Counted from the first letter of the stretch, positions 25,501 to 33,769 are shown. The stretch is 64,000 nucleotides of DNA from Noviherbaspirillum malthae (GCF_015352985.1 NZ_JACYXF010000021.1:28722-92721); one strand, 5' to 3'. Notes: generated by a model from the letters alone, not told the origin. Numbers and translations are program-made.

Positions 25501-26297
25501 TCGTAGACGGAGCCAAGTCCGGATTCACGCGCTGGCTGGAATGTGTCGCAACGCTGGCAGACGGACTGGTCTGCATTTCTCGTGCCGTCGCTGACGAGGT
25601 GCATGCCTGGGTCGAAACCACCCAATTAAAGCGGACGACACCGCTGCAGCTCGGCTATTTCCATCTTGGCGCCGACATCAATGCGGCCGCACCGGCAATC
25701 CATCCTGAAGAGCATGAAAACCTCGTCCCGGAGCAGATCGGAAAGCACGCTTCTCTCCTGATGGTTGGAACACTTGAGCCCCGCAAGGGCCATGCACAAG
25801 CCCTCGCCGCTTTCGAGCTCTTGTGGAAGAACGGGGAACAGGCCAATCTTGTCATTGTCGGCAAACAGGGATGGATGGTGGAACCGCTGGTTGAAAAACT
25901 GCGGACGCATCCAGAGATCGGCAAGCGCCTGTTCTGGTTTGAAAATGCAAGTGATACGCTTTTGCTGCGGCTGTATGAAGCCGCGTCGGGATTATTGGCG
26001 GCATCGGAAGCTGAAGGATTCGGCCTGCCGCTGGTGGAAGCCGCTCAATACAAGCTGCCTATCGTCGCTCGCGATCTGCCGGTTTTCCGTGAAGTGGCTG
26101 GTAACCATGCCTATTACTTCAAAGGCGATGACTCCGCAGACTTGGCGGAAGCTTTGAAAATATGGCTGGAGATGCTAGACGTAGGCCAAGTGCCAACATC
26201 GGAAAACATGCCGTGGCTTACTTGGGAGCAAAGCACCAAGCAACTGCTGGATGCTGTTGAAAATTCGAATTGGTACAAGACTGTTCCAGTACGTTGA
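22563..26297 (+). CDS. Triple-domain GT4-type glycosyltransferase
   Basis: 1244 residues built from three GT-B (GT4-like) units. Unit 1 (about 1-400) starts MRILIDLQACQ and carries the donor-site motif LHEGFGLPALEAM at about 315. Unit 2 (about 420-800) starts RLAYVSPLPPGKSGIADYS and has a degenerate motif, RGETSASILDCLAHG. Unit 3 (about 855-1240) starts KQLLVDISELV and carries EAEGFGLPLVEAA at about 1150. There is no signal peptide, so it acts at the cytoplasmic face. Multi-domain polymerising transferases such as WbdA build the repeat unit of ABC-exported glycans. This gene sits at the matching operon position. The sugars cannot be read from sequence. Confidence 0.88.
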   Translation: MRILIDLQACQATNQHRGIGRYSMSLAQSIARQGGNHDLKVLLNRQFPESIEPIRKAFGGLLHEDDIVVFDGPSGIAEIHAPGSWRCKSAEQIREFFIRRFSPDIVHVSSLFEGLVDDAVTSVRHLPNNFASAVTLYDLIPLLRKETYLSDPRVRQWYYRKLQGLKSAELLLAISEHSRTEALDWLHLPSDRVVNISSAIDDSFRPLALNAEEAAGLKAKFGIQRPFVMYTGGIDPRKNIEGLIKAFARLPLSLRSAYQLAIVCKISDADLRRLQALAGSAGLQQDEVVFTDYVSDEELLRLYNLCTLFVFPSLHEGFGLPALEAMACGVAVIGSNVSSIPEVIGREDALFKPDDLEAMSAKMEQALIDPAFRQSLQSHGLEQCRKFSWKESGYRALQAFEELHERRQPVRPSVPTGRRPRLAYVSPLPPGKSGIADYSAELLPELARYYEIELIVNQEHVDDAWVAANFVQRPVSWFQSHADKFDRIVYHFGNSSFHEHMFKLLPEHPGVVVLHDFFLSGILHYLEATSYLPGAFRNALYYSHGYPALIDAAASGKEAAAWQYPGNRQVLDHATGLIIHSDFSRQLAKKWYGEDEFSNWKVIPLIRAVSKEVNREQARQQLGIGDDDFLICSFGLLGKTKLNHRLLNSWLNSVLARNKNCLLVFVGENDPNQYGRDLAANIAKSPASDRIRITGFASPELYRTYLAAADAAVQLRTLSRGETSASILDCLAHGIPTIINRNGSASELPDEVLVKLPDEFTDSELTSAIEQLHGDGNLREAMATKAVSHVLNQHHPARVGQMYFEAIEAFALNSSAALHHQLINAISEIPAPVSPAQDDLIAIAGSIARNRETPRRKQLLVDISELVQRDAKSGIQRVVRNVLQFMLRRTSSAYRVEPVYDAGGYYAYARNFTCGMLNIAPVPMDDEAIEANAGDIFLGLDLNPQLVPNNRKLFEDMKNRGIGLHFVVYDLLPILRPDVFVDGAKSGFTRWLECVATLADGLVCISRAVADEVHAWVETTQLKRTTPLQLGYFHLGADINAAAPAIHPEEHENLVPEQIGKHASLLMVGTLEPRKGHAQALAAFELLWKNGEQANLVIVGKQGWMVEPLVEKLRTHPEIGKRLFWFENASDTLLLRLYEAASGLLAASEAEGFGLPLVEAAQYKLPIVARDLPVFREVAGNHAYYFKGDDSADLAEALKIWLEMLDVGQVPTSENMPWLTWEQSTKQLLDAVENSNWYKTVPVR

Positions 26298-26487
26298 TGC
26301 TTTGGAACATGCTTGAGCGATTGCGCAGTTACCAAGCGTTTGCGATAACGAGAGCGGATTGCAGGCCAATGCAGGGATCGCGCAACTCCGGGAACCGGCC
26401 GAATGCCGGGCACGGCGACGTGTCACAGCAGGGCTGCGGCAAGACGTCGCAACACCGCAGGCGGCCGATGCCGAGGGCGCCCAAAGG

Positions 26488-26539
26488 GTTCAGACCAGAA
26501 GGGATGCTGTGCTTGCACAGCATCCCTTCTGGTCTGAAC
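26488..26539. repeat. 52-base perfect hairpin between the glycosyltransferase and pirin genes
   Basis: Two 25-base arms, GTTCAGACCAGAAGGGATGC... and its exact complement, face each other across TT. There is no T-run, so it is not a standard terminator, though it lies between two converging genes. The remaining bases of 26298-26572 show nothing else. Confidence 0.85.
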
Positions 26540-26572
26540 GCGGCCCTGCATCGATCTGCAATCCGTTCCAAG

Positions 26573-27271
26573 CTAAGGCAAGTCGAAGACCAGCACTTCG
26601 GCCTGCCGCCCACTCAGGAGGTCGATCCTATCTTCATCAATCGTCTTCAATGCGTCTCCCCGCCTGAGCGGCGTCCCGTTGATGCTGATCTCGCCCTTGA
26701 CCACATGCACATAAACGCGCCGGCCTGACACAATCCCGAACCCGGCGCTGTCCTCCCCATCGAACAGTCCGGCATACACCCGCGCATCCTGATGTATCGT
26801 CACCGAGCCATCGCTGCCGTCCGGGCTGGCGATCAGCCTTAACCGCCCTCTCTTCTCTTCGGGCTCGAATCGCTTCTGCTCATACCCCGGCTGGATGCCG
26901 AAGAGATTCGGTTCGATCCATATCTGCAGGAAATGCGCCTGGCTGTCCTTGGAGTGATTGAATTCCGAATGCATGACGCCGCGCCCGGCGCTCATGCGCT
27001 GCACGTCGCCGGGACGGATCACGCTGCTGTTGCCCATGTTGTCCTTGTGCGCGAGCTCGCCTTCGAGCACATAGCTGATGATTTCCATGTCGCGATGGCC
27101 ATGGGCGCCGAAGCCGCTGCCGCCGTCGATGCGGTCTTCGTTGATCACCCGCAGCGGGCCGAACGCCATGTGCTGCGGATCGTAGTAATCGGCGAAGGAA
27201 AAGCTGTGATAGGAATCCAGCCATCCGTGGTTCGCATGCCCACGCTCCTCGCTTCTGCGCAGTTCTATCAT
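26573..27271 (-). CDS. Pirin-family protein
   Basis: 232 residues, the usual length for YhhW-type pirins. The N-terminal cupin shows the pirin signature and metal ligands: GWLDSYHSFSFADYYDP, FGAHGHRDMEIISYVLEGEL, and AGRGVMHSEFN. Those three His and one Glu normally bind iron. Bacterial homologues show quercetin dioxygenase activity or act as redox-linked cofactors. Ribosome site AAGGAAG precedes the ATG. It diverges from gluQ. Confidence 0.9.
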   Translation of the reverse strand: MIELRRSEERGHANHGWLDSYHSFSFADYYDPQHMAFGPLRVINEDRIDGGSGFGAHGHRDMEIISYVLEGELAHKDNMGNSSVIRPGDVQRMSAGRGVMHSEFNHSKDSQAHFLQIWIEPNLFGIQPGYEQKRFEPEEKRGRLRLIASPDGSDGSVTIHQDARVYAGLFDGEDSAGFGIVSGRRVYVHVVKGEISINGTPLRRGDALKTIDEDRIDLLSGRQAEVLVFDLP

Positions 27272-27423
27272 GTCGGCTTCCTTTCTTCCGCAATGGGAGG
27301 CAATGGGATTGAAACGGTTCAGCCGCTTACAATATCAGCAAATCTGCTTGCCGGCGCTTGCAGGGCTCGCAGTCGGCCGGCAGGCCGATTCATGATCCAT
27401 TCCCGATCCGTTTCTTTCCGCGC

Positions 27424-28293
27424 ATGAACAACACCGCCTATATCGGCCGCTTCGCTCCCTCGCCCACCGGACCATTGCACATGGGATCGCTCGTCGCCGC
27501 AATGGCCAGCTACCTCGATGCGCGTACGCATCACGGGACGTGGCTGGTTCGCATCGAGGATATCGACGAGGGGCGCACCGTGCCGGGCGCCGATGAAGCG
27601 ATTCTCCAGTGCCTGCAGGCATTCGGTATGCGGTGGGATGGGGAAGTGGTCTGGCAGAGCCGCCGCAAGGCGCTCTATGAAGCGGCCTTCGCCCGGCTGG
27701 GCAGCCATGCCTATGCCTGCGGCTGCACGCGCAGGGAAATTGCGGATTCTCGCATCGGCATCGCCAGCGACGGCGCGGCGGTCTATCCGGGTACCTGCCG
27801 CGGTGGACTCGCGGAAGGCAAGACCGCCCGCGCCTGGCGCCTTCGCATTGCGGATGACTGCCGCATTGGCTTTACCGACCGCTGGCAGGGAGAGGTGTCG
27901 CAGCATCTGCCGTCGGAGGTGGGGGATTTCGTGCTCAGGCGCGCCGACGGTTTCTGGGCCTACCAGCTTGCGGTGGTGGTGGATGATGCCGACCAGCAAG
28001 TGACCGACATCGTTCGCGGCGCCGATCTGCTCGATTCGACGCCTCGGCAGATTTACCTGCAGCGCCTGCTGGGAGCGCCGACACCCCGGTATCTGCATGT
28101 TCCGGTGGTCACCAACAGCGCTGGGGAAAAATTGTCGAAGCAGACCGGCGCGCTGGCCCTGGATGTCTTACGGCCCCTGCCGGAGCTGATCAGGGCCGCC
28201 GCTTATTTGGAACTGGACGTGAACGGCGTCGATACGATCGAGCAGTTCTGGCAATCCGCGCTGCACCGCTGGCAGGCGCGGTTCAGGGATTAA
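27424..28293 (+). CDS. gluQ: Glutamyl-Q tRNA(Asp) synthetase
   Basis: 289 residues from the ATG before NNTAYIG. It is a truncated GluRS paralogue: GRFAPSPTGPLHMGS is the HIGH-type motif, KLSKQTG the KMSKS equivalent, and CGCTRRE with a later Cys (GTCR) form the zinc site. It lacks the anticodon-binding domain. The enzyme activates glutamate and attaches it to queuosine in tRNA-Asp. The stop overlaps that of rhlE by four bases, convergent. Confidence 0.93.
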   Translation: MNNTAYIGRFAPSPTGPLHMGSLVAAMASYLDARTHHGTWLVRIEDIDEGRTVPGADEAILQCLQAFGMRWDGEVVWQSRRKALYEAAFARLGSHAYACGCTRREIADSRIGIASDGAAVYPGTCRGGLAEGKTARAWRLRIADDCRIGFTDRWQGEVSQHLPSEVGDFVLRRADGFWAYQLAVVVDDADQQVTDIVRGADLLDSTPRQIYLQRLLGAPTPRYLHVPVVTNSAGEKLSKQTGALALDVLRPLPELIRAAAYLELDVNGVDTIEQFWQSALHRWQARFRD

Positions 28294-29741
28294 GAGCGCT
28301 TCTGCAGGCCGCCCAGCAATGCCGCCACCTTGACCTTGGCCGGCTTGCCGTTGCCCTGATCGGGGCCGTTTCCGTTCGCCGGCTGCGGCGTGGGTGCCGC
28401 CGGCTCGTAGGGTTTCAGGAACCAGGGGTCGATCTTTTCCCTGCGCGGCGCATGGGACGTGCGCCCGTGACCATACTGGCTGGCGCCCCGGCTCGATCCG
28501 CCGGAACGCTCTTCGCCGTCGTCATGGCGCGGCGGTCTGCGGTCCGACGAACGCTGGGGGACGAAGCCGGCGAGTGGCTGGCGGGCGATGGTGTGCTTGA
28601 TCAGCTTTTCGATGTCGGTCAGCAGGCGCGCATCCTTGTCGGAGAACAGGGAGATTGCATCGCCGGATGCGCCGGCGCGGCCGGTGCGGCCGATCCTGTG
28701 CACATAGTCTTCCGCGTTGTACGGCAGGTCGAAGTTGATCACGCAGGGCAGTTCGGCGATATCAAGGCCGCGGGCGGCGACGTCGGTGGCCACCAGCACT
28801 TCGATCGTGCCCTGCTTGAACGCCTCCAGCGCCGCCATGCGTTCGGTCTGCGTCTTGTCGCCATGAATTGCCGACGCCTTGATGCCTTCCTTTTCCAGGT
28901 GCCGCGACAGGCGCGATGCGCCGATCTTCGTGTTCGAGAACACGATGACCTGCTTGAGGCCGCGCGTGCGGATGATGTGGGCAACCGCTTCCTGCTTGGC
29001 GTCTTCCTCGACCTTGAACAGCACCTGGGTCACGTTGTCGGCCGTGGCATTGCTGCGCGCGACTTCGATGGTGACCGGATTCTTGAGGAAGCTGTTGGCC
29101 AGCTTCTTGATCTCGGGCGAGAAGGTGGCCGAGAACATCAGGTTCTGGCGCTGCTTCGGCAGCAGGTTGATGATGCGCTGCAGATCCGGAAGGAAGCCCA
29201 TGTCGAGCATGCGGTCGGCTTCGTCCATGACGAGAATCTGGGTCTGCGACAGGTTGAGCGTCTTCTGCTGCACATGGTCGAGCAGGCGGCCGGGCGTGGC
29301 GATGACGATCTCGACGCCGCTGCGCAGCGCGCTGGTCTGCGGTGCCATGTCGACGCCGCCGAAAATCACGGTGGAACGCAGCGGCGTGTGACGGGAATAG
29401 GCCTTGACGTTATCGGCGACCTGGTCGGCGAGCTCGCGCGTCGGGGTCAGGATCAGCGCACGTACCGGATGGCGCGCCGGCGAGGCGCTGGTATTGGCAT
29501 GCGCGAGCAGCAGCTGAATGATGGGCAGGGAAAAGCCGGCGGTCTTGCCTGTGCCGGTTTGTGCCGCGCCCATGACATCCCGGCCCTGGAGGACGATGGG
29601 GATCGCTTCCGCCTGGATCGGGGTCGGGTGAACATAACCTTGGTCGGCAAGCGCGCGCAAGATGTCGGGCGAGAGTCCGAAGTCTTCGAAGCGGACCGCA
29701 GGCGCGGCAGGTTGCGTGGGTGCTAACAGGGTGTCTGACAT
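28290..29741 (-). CDS. rhlE: DEAD-box RNA helicase, RhlE type
   Basis: 483 residues from the ATG at 29741. Motifs in order: FEDFGLSP with PTPIQAEAIP (Q motif), AQTGTGKTAGF (I), PTRELADQV (Ia), VMDEADRMLDMGF (II, DEAD), SATF (III), and HRIGRTGRAG (VI). The C-terminal tail from about 385 is basic and low-complexity (RSSDRRPPRHDDGEERSGGS), typical of RhlE proteins that bind RNA non-specifically. Likely roles are ribosome maturation and RNA turnover at low temperature. Confidence 0.92.
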   Translation of the reverse strand: MSDTLLAPTQPAAPAVRFEDFGLSPDILRALADQGYVHPTPIQAEAIPIVLQGRDVMGAAQTGTGKTAGFSLPIIQLLLAHANTSASPARHPVRALILTPTRELADQVADNVKAYSRHTPLRSTVIFGGVDMAPQTSALRSGVEIVIATPGRLLDHVQQKTLNLSQTQILVMDEADRMLDMGFLPDLQRIINLLPKQRQNLMFSATFSPEIKKLANSFLKNPVTIEVARSNATADNVTQVLFKVEEDAKQEAVAHIIRTRGLKQVIVFSNTKIGASRLSRHLEKEGIKASAIHGDKTQTERMAALEAFKQGTIEVLVATDVAARGLDIAELPCVINFDLPYNAEDYVHRIGRTGRAGASGDAISLFSDKDARLLTDIEKLIKHTIARQPLAGFVPQRSSDRRPPRHDDGEERSGGSSRGASQYGHGRTSHAPRREKIDPWFLKPYEPAAPTPQPANGNGPDQGNGKPAKVKVAALLGGLQKRS

Positions 29742-29976
29742 AATCGCTATCAATGGGCCGAATCGGCCGGTTAAGCACAGCTTCCCGATGCGGCCGGGTG
29801 CTGCCTGGATGAACAACCCTTCATTATACGCCTGCGTTTATACGACGTCGTTTTGTCGGCTTGATGACAGCGGGCTTGAAGGGAAGAAATGCAGGAACGG
29901 AACCTAGTCTGACCATACGGCGGAAGGAAAATTGCAGACTGTTTGATGAATTGCCGGGTCTGATTTCGAATTCGCA
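29742..29976. other. Divergent intergenic region between rhlE and the RES/Xre pair
   Basis: AT-richer towards the toxin-antitoxin side. Apart from the dyads at 29977-30031 I see no gene, hairpin or repeat. Confidence 0.35.
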
Positions 29977-30031
29977 TTCCAAATTTGGAATTCAATTTGC
30001 AATTTTTCTCTTTATGGAATAAATTGCAAAT
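29977..30031. promoter_or_regulatory. Two palindromes upstream of the antitoxin gene (likely operator)
   Basis: TTCCAAATTTGGAA (29977-29990) is a perfect 14-bp palindrome. ATTTGCAATTT (29995-30005) and AAATTGCAAAT (30021-30031) form a perfect 11-bp dyad. They end 27 bases before the antitoxin start. Xre-type antitoxins usually repress their own promoter at such sites. Confidence 0.6.
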
Positions 30032-30057
30032 ATCTCATCAATTCATCGATTTTGTCC

Positions 30058-30462
30058 ATGGCTCTGCGCACTCCTCGAACTGCTGCAAGCATCAGCCCGG
30101 ACGCCATGTCTCCGGCAGCGATCCGCGCGTTCGACAACATCGCGCGTCTCTGGAAACTCGACTTGGACATGCAGTTGACTTTGCTGGGCAATCCGCCGCG
30201 CTCGACCTTCTACAAATGGAAGAAGGAACCGGATTCGGCGCGCCTGGGCCGCGATACGCTCGAACGAATTTCCTACATCCTCGGCATCTACAAGGCGCTG
30301 CAGATCCTGCTGCCCGAACCCGCGGTGGCCGACGGCTGGATACACAAGCCCAACAGCGCTTCGATTTTCGGCGGCAAAAGCGCACTTCAGCGCATGCTGT
30401 CAGGCAATGTCGCGGATCTCTACGTCGTGCGCCAGTATCTTGATGCCATGCGCGGTGGTTGA
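30058..30462 (+). CDS. Xre/MbcA/ParS-type antitoxin of a RES toxin pair
   Basis: 134 residues. An N-terminal helix-turn-helix region (AIRAFDNIARLWKLD, FYKWKKEP) is followed by the DUF2384 toxin-binding region (LERISYILGIYKALQILLPE, SIFGGKSALQRMLSGNVADLY). The stop codon TGA directly abuts the toxin ATG, so the two are translationally coupled. It neutralises the RES toxin and probably represses the operon with it. Confidence 0.88.
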   Translation: MALRTPRTAASISPDAMSPAAIRAFDNIARLWKLDLDMQLTLLGNPPRSTFYKWKKEPDSARLGRDTLERISYILGIYKALQILLPEPAVADGWIHKPNSASIFGGKSALQRMLSGNVADLYVVRQYLDAMRGG

Positions 30463-31134
30463 ATGACGTATCCGCTGGCGCGCATCGAATGGCATCCGGC
30501 CTTTCGAATCATCCCTACCCGCTTTCCCACCATCAATCTCTTCGATCGCGTCGCTTCGGCCGAAGATTTCGATGCCTTGTATGCTTTGGAAGCCATGACG
30601 AACGACCGCATCCGGGACGAGATCGGCGAGATCGAACTGGTGCCCAGGGAAGAGCGGCTCTTCGGTCCGGGCTGCGGACCGATCATGGCAGCCTTCACGC
30701 ATCTCAATCCGTCGGGCAGCCGCTTCAGCGATGGCAGCTATGGCGTGTTCTACGCCGCGTTCCAGAAGCAGACGGCGATCGCCGAAACCACCTATCACCA
30801 AGCCCGCTTTCTCAAGGCTACCAATGAAGGCCCCATCCAGCTGCAGATGCGCGTCTATCATGTAGAAGTGGCGGGCTTGCTGCATGACCTGCGCGGTTTG
30901 GACCACCATCATCCGGTTTACGATCCGCATGCGTACGGCGTGCCCCAAGGGCTTGGAAAAGCGCTGCGCCAGGAGGGTGCCAACGGCGTGGTGTACCGCA
31001 GCGTCCGGGATCAGGACGGGCAGTGCGTTGCAGCCTTCCGCACCGCCATCCTGTCCAATTGCCGCCATGGCAGCCAGATGCTCTATCAATGGGACGGCTC
31101 GGCGTTTTCGGGCGTGTATGAAAAGGTGATGTGA
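30463..31134 (+). CDS. RES-domain toxin (NAD-degrading)
   Basis: 223 residues. The RES fold is visible by its key residues: an Arg in IPTRFPTINLFDR, a Glu in QTAIAETTYH, and the Ser/Asn-rich C-terminal region (GANGVVYRSVRDQDG). Characterised RES toxins (MbcT, RES of Pseudomonas and Photorhabdus) consume NAD+ by phosphorolysis or hydrolysis. It follows its antitoxin without a gap. The ends of the gene look intact, so the pair is probably active. Confidence 0.88.
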   Translation: MTYPLARIEWHPAFRIIPTRFPTINLFDRVASAEDFDALYALEAMTNDRIRDEIGEIELVPREERLFGPGCGPIMAAFTHLNPSGSRFSDGSYGVFYAAFQKQTAIAETTYHQARFLKATNEGPIQLQMRVYHVEVAGLLHDLRGLDHHHPVYDPHAYGVPQGLGKALRQEGANGVVYRSVRDQDGQCVAAFRTAILSNCRHGSQMLYQWDGSAFSGVYEKVM

Positions 31135-31218
31135 ACAGTTCGCTCCAGTTCGCTCGCCGCTGTACGCATGGAAGAAAGCCATTTTCATCAGCCCTGACGT
31201 GTACTGCGGAACGCTCGG

Positions 31219-31259
31219 TACCAATCCAGGGCATACCGTGCCATGACCTTGGATTGGTA
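31219..31259. repeat. Short palindrome related to the 3220-3378 repeat
   Basis: TACCAATCC (31219-31227) and GGATTGGTA (31251-31259) bound a 41-base imperfect palindrome containing CCATGA, as in the larger element. It lies after the RES toxin gene. From 31260 to 31531 I see no further feature apart from the ribosome site of the kinase gene. Confidence 0.6.
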
Positions 31260-31531
31260 TAACACAGCGATTTTGTGCTAATTACGCCGTATTTGTTCAA
31301 GTCGCTGCGGAGAGGCCTCCTTAACATACTGCCGTATGTGCCGGCCTGTACCCTTCCACTCCGATTCATGACTTATTCCGTGCACCGAGCGAGTTTGCGC
31401 TTTGATTCCGGGCTGACGGGGTACTTCATCAGTGGCCGCACCGTAGCCGCCGCCTGCTGTTTTTGCAGTCACTTACCTCTCCAGGCAAAGGCAAAGCCAG
31501 GCAAGCAGCAATCCATATGGAGATTCGAATC

Positions 31532-32407
31532 ATGGTGAGACAAAATGGCAGCATCGAATACCTGCCCGGCACCGGGCAAGCTATCCCGCCCAAGGACCGG
31601 CCAGGCTGTCATACGAACACCGTGCCCGAGATCAACCTGCGGGATGCTCGTGAAGATGCGCTGCTCGCATCGCGGGCGGAACTGATTCGGGCCGCTCGCA
31701 TCACGATGGCAGGACAACTGGCCGCATCGATCGTGCACGAACTCCGCCAACCGCTGACATCGATTGTTTCACACGGCGGAGCAAGCCTGCGCTGGCTCGA
31801 TAAAAATCCGCCCGAAATTGAAGAAATACGGGCCGGCCTTCGGGAAATGATTCAGGAAGCCGAGCGTGCAGGCCACATCATGCGCAGCTTGGAGGCGCTG
31901 ACCACGAACAGTACACCTGCGATGAACCGAATCGATCTGCACGAAACCATTCGGTACACACTTTTGATGGCCAAGAATAAATTTGAAAAGCATGGCATCT
32001 CGATCCTGCTGTTCCTCGATGCCGAGGCGGCCTGCGTACAAGGCGACCAGGTTCAGCTGCAGCAGGTGCTGTTGAATCTTGTAACAAACGCAGTAGACGC
32101 AATGAGCAATATCATCACCCGCCCGCGACTACTTTCCATATCGACCAGCCATCCGGACGCTGATCACATCGAGGTTTGCATTCAGGATTCCGGAGACGGC
32201 ATCGCCGAAGAAGCCAAGGACAAGCTCTTTGATGCCTTCTATACAACGAAAGAAGGCGGCATGGGAATGGGCCTTGCAATTTCGCGGTCAATCGTCGATG
32301 CCCATCATGGCTATTTGAAGGTAACGGCCAATAAGACGCATGGCAGCGTGTTCCATATGATACTGCCCGTTTTTGATTCTGGTCGTGAGCCTGTTTCGGC
32401 CGCTTAG
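31532..32407 (+). CDS. Orphan soluble histidine kinase
   Basis: 291 residues from the ATG at 31532 (GGAG 9 bases upstream). There is no membrane segment and no PAS or GAF domain; about 60 residues precede the HisKA domain. H-box HELRQPLTSIVSHGG contains the phosphorylated His. The N box is LVTNAVDAM, G1 DSGDGI, and G2 MGMGLAISRSIV. The HELRQPL form of the H-box is typical of the FixL/DctB-like kinase group. No response regulator is adjacent; the AraC gene downstream has no receiver domain. The signal is unknown. Confidence 0.85.
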   Translation: MVRQNGSIEYLPGTGQAIPPKDRPGCHTNTVPEINLRDAREDALLASRAELIRAARITMAGQLAASIVHELRQPLTSIVSHGGASLRWLDKNPPEIEEIRAGLREMIQEAERAGHIMRSLEALTTNSTPAMNRIDLHETIRYTLLMAKNKFEKHGISILLFLDAEAACVQGDQVQLQQVLLNLVTNAVDAMSNIITRPRLLSISTSHPDADHIEVCIQDSGDGIAEEAKDKLFDAFYTTKEGGMGMGLAISRSIVDAHHGYLKVTANKTHGSVFHMILPVFDSGREPVSAA

Positions 32408-32556
32408 GAACCATAGCGGCAACCATACTCGCATGCATTCGCGAAAGCTACGGTCTCGCGGGCAATAGGCTGTGTAACTGCATCATGCACAGGTAGTAGT
32501 TCCATCAACCATATTGGTAGAATGAGCTACTCGTGTCACAAAATGCAGGGAAAGCT

Positions 32557-33486
32557 ATGGGCCGGGCTTACGGTGAAACAATAAGCAACTATTTCGACGC
32601 TGGCCGTACCTCGTTGGTCATGCAGAGCGCAGCGCTGCCAAATCATACCGCCGTCACCTATCTGCGGTGCGATGGACCGGGTACGGGCATGACTGAACCG
32701 ATTCCTCCGGAGCCGGCGCTGCTGCTGGCGGTGCAGTTGAAACCGCTCGTCAAGCATGATTTATGGCTGGACGGCCGTCACGTGCCAGTGTCGCCTTACG
32801 CGACCGGCGCACTCACCATGCTGGCTCTGGAAAGCCGCCCGGTAGCCAATCTCGCCAGCAGTTACGAATGCGTGCAAATGTTTTTCCCTCGCAGCGCATT
32901 GGATACTGTTTCCGACGCCGAAGGCATGCAGCGCTTTGGCAGCTTTCCGACGCTCAATGGCGCCGAGGACCCGGTACTGGCACATCTGGCGCGAATTGCC
33001 CACATGGCTGTCAGTCCTGCCGGGCCGGCCACTTCTCTTTTTCTGGAATCGATGCTGCTCAGCGTGCATCGGCATCTGCGCAGCCGATACGCAGGGCAAC
33101 GCGAACCGTATACCAGGGCGCGCGGAGGACTGGCCCGCTGGCAGGAGACGCGCGTCAAGGAATACATCGATGCACATCTCGGCTCCAGCATCAGTCTGCT
33201 GGACCTGTCCAATCAATGCCAGCTATCGCCGAGCCAGTTCGGTCGCGCCTTCAAAGCCAGTGTCGGCATGACACCGCACCGCTGGCTGATCGAGCGCCGC
33301 CTGGATCAGGCCAGGAGCCTGCTCGTGTGTTCCGACAAGACGCTGGCAGAAATTGCCCATCACTGCGGTTTTTCCGACCAGAGTCACCTGGCACGCGAAT
33401 TTCGTCGTACGGAAGGTCTGGGCCTGACGGCTTGGAGACGCTTGCATGCAGTCAAGCGGGAGCTGGAGACCAAGCCGGCAAAATAA
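32557..33486 (+). CDS. AraC-family transcription regulator
   Basis: 309 residues from the ATG at 32557, preceded by AGGGAAA. The N-terminal half is a cupin-like sensor without recognised specificity. The C-terminal 100 residues carry the two AraC helix-turn-helix units (SISLLDLSNQCQLSPSQFGR ... TPHRWLIERRLDQARSLL and TLAEIAHHCGFSDQSHLARE). The effector is unknown. A strong bidirectional terminator follows. Confidence 0.88.
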   Translation: MGRAYGETISNYFDAGRTSLVMQSAALPNHTAVTYLRCDGPGTGMTEPIPPEPALLLAVQLKPLVKHDLWLDGRHVPVSPYATGALTMLALESRPVANLASSYECVQMFFPRSALDTVSDAEGMQRFGSFPTLNGAEDPVLAHLARIAHMAVSPAGPATSLFLESMLLSVHRHLRSRYAGQREPYTRARGGLARWQETRVKEYIDAHLGSSISLLDLSNQCQLSPSQFGRAFKASVGMTPHRWLIERRLDQARSLLVCSDKTLAEIAHHCGFSDQSHLAREFRRTEGLGLTAWRRLHAVKRELETKPAK

Positions 33487-33511
33487 GGCGCCGGCAAGCT
33501 ACCCAAAAAGA

Positions 33512-33554
33512 AAGAGGGTTAGCATGCACTATCATGCTAACCCTCTTGTTTTAT

Positions 33555-33555
<1 letters not shown>
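33512..33555. terminator. Bidirectional terminator between the AraC gene and the tRNA
   Basis: AAGAGGGTTAGCATG pairs perfectly with CATGCTAACCCTCTT around a 6-base loop. It is followed by GTTTTATT on the plus strand and by CTTTCTTTTT on the minus strand, so it can end both the AraC and the tRNA transcripts. Confidence 0.85.
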
Positions 33556-33633
<78 letters not shown>

Positions 33634-33684
33634 GGAAAGGCAGATATTTTATTCCAAACAGGCATCATGCCGCTAGGCTCATTT

Positions 33685-33762
33685 GCAACTTGCCAAGAAA
33701 CTTTGAGCAAGTTGCAAGCGAAGGCCTGATGAATCTGCATTCAAAACCGAATTCATCAGGCC
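33685..33762 (-). terminator. Two hairpins after rpoD
   Basis: Read from rpoD, the first stem is GGCCTGATGAAT/ATTCATCAGGCC (33723-33762). The second is GCAACTTGC/GCAAGTTGC (33685-33715). Neither has a T-run. They may be mRNA 3' ends or processing sites between rpoD and the tRNA. Confidence 0.55.
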
Positions 33763-33769
33763 GCCAAGC

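Noticed and set aside
30463..31134. RES toxin and neighbouring histidine kinase as one defence island
   Set aside because: Apart from the toxin pair no defence-type gene is near; the kinase and AraC gene have independent starts and terminators.
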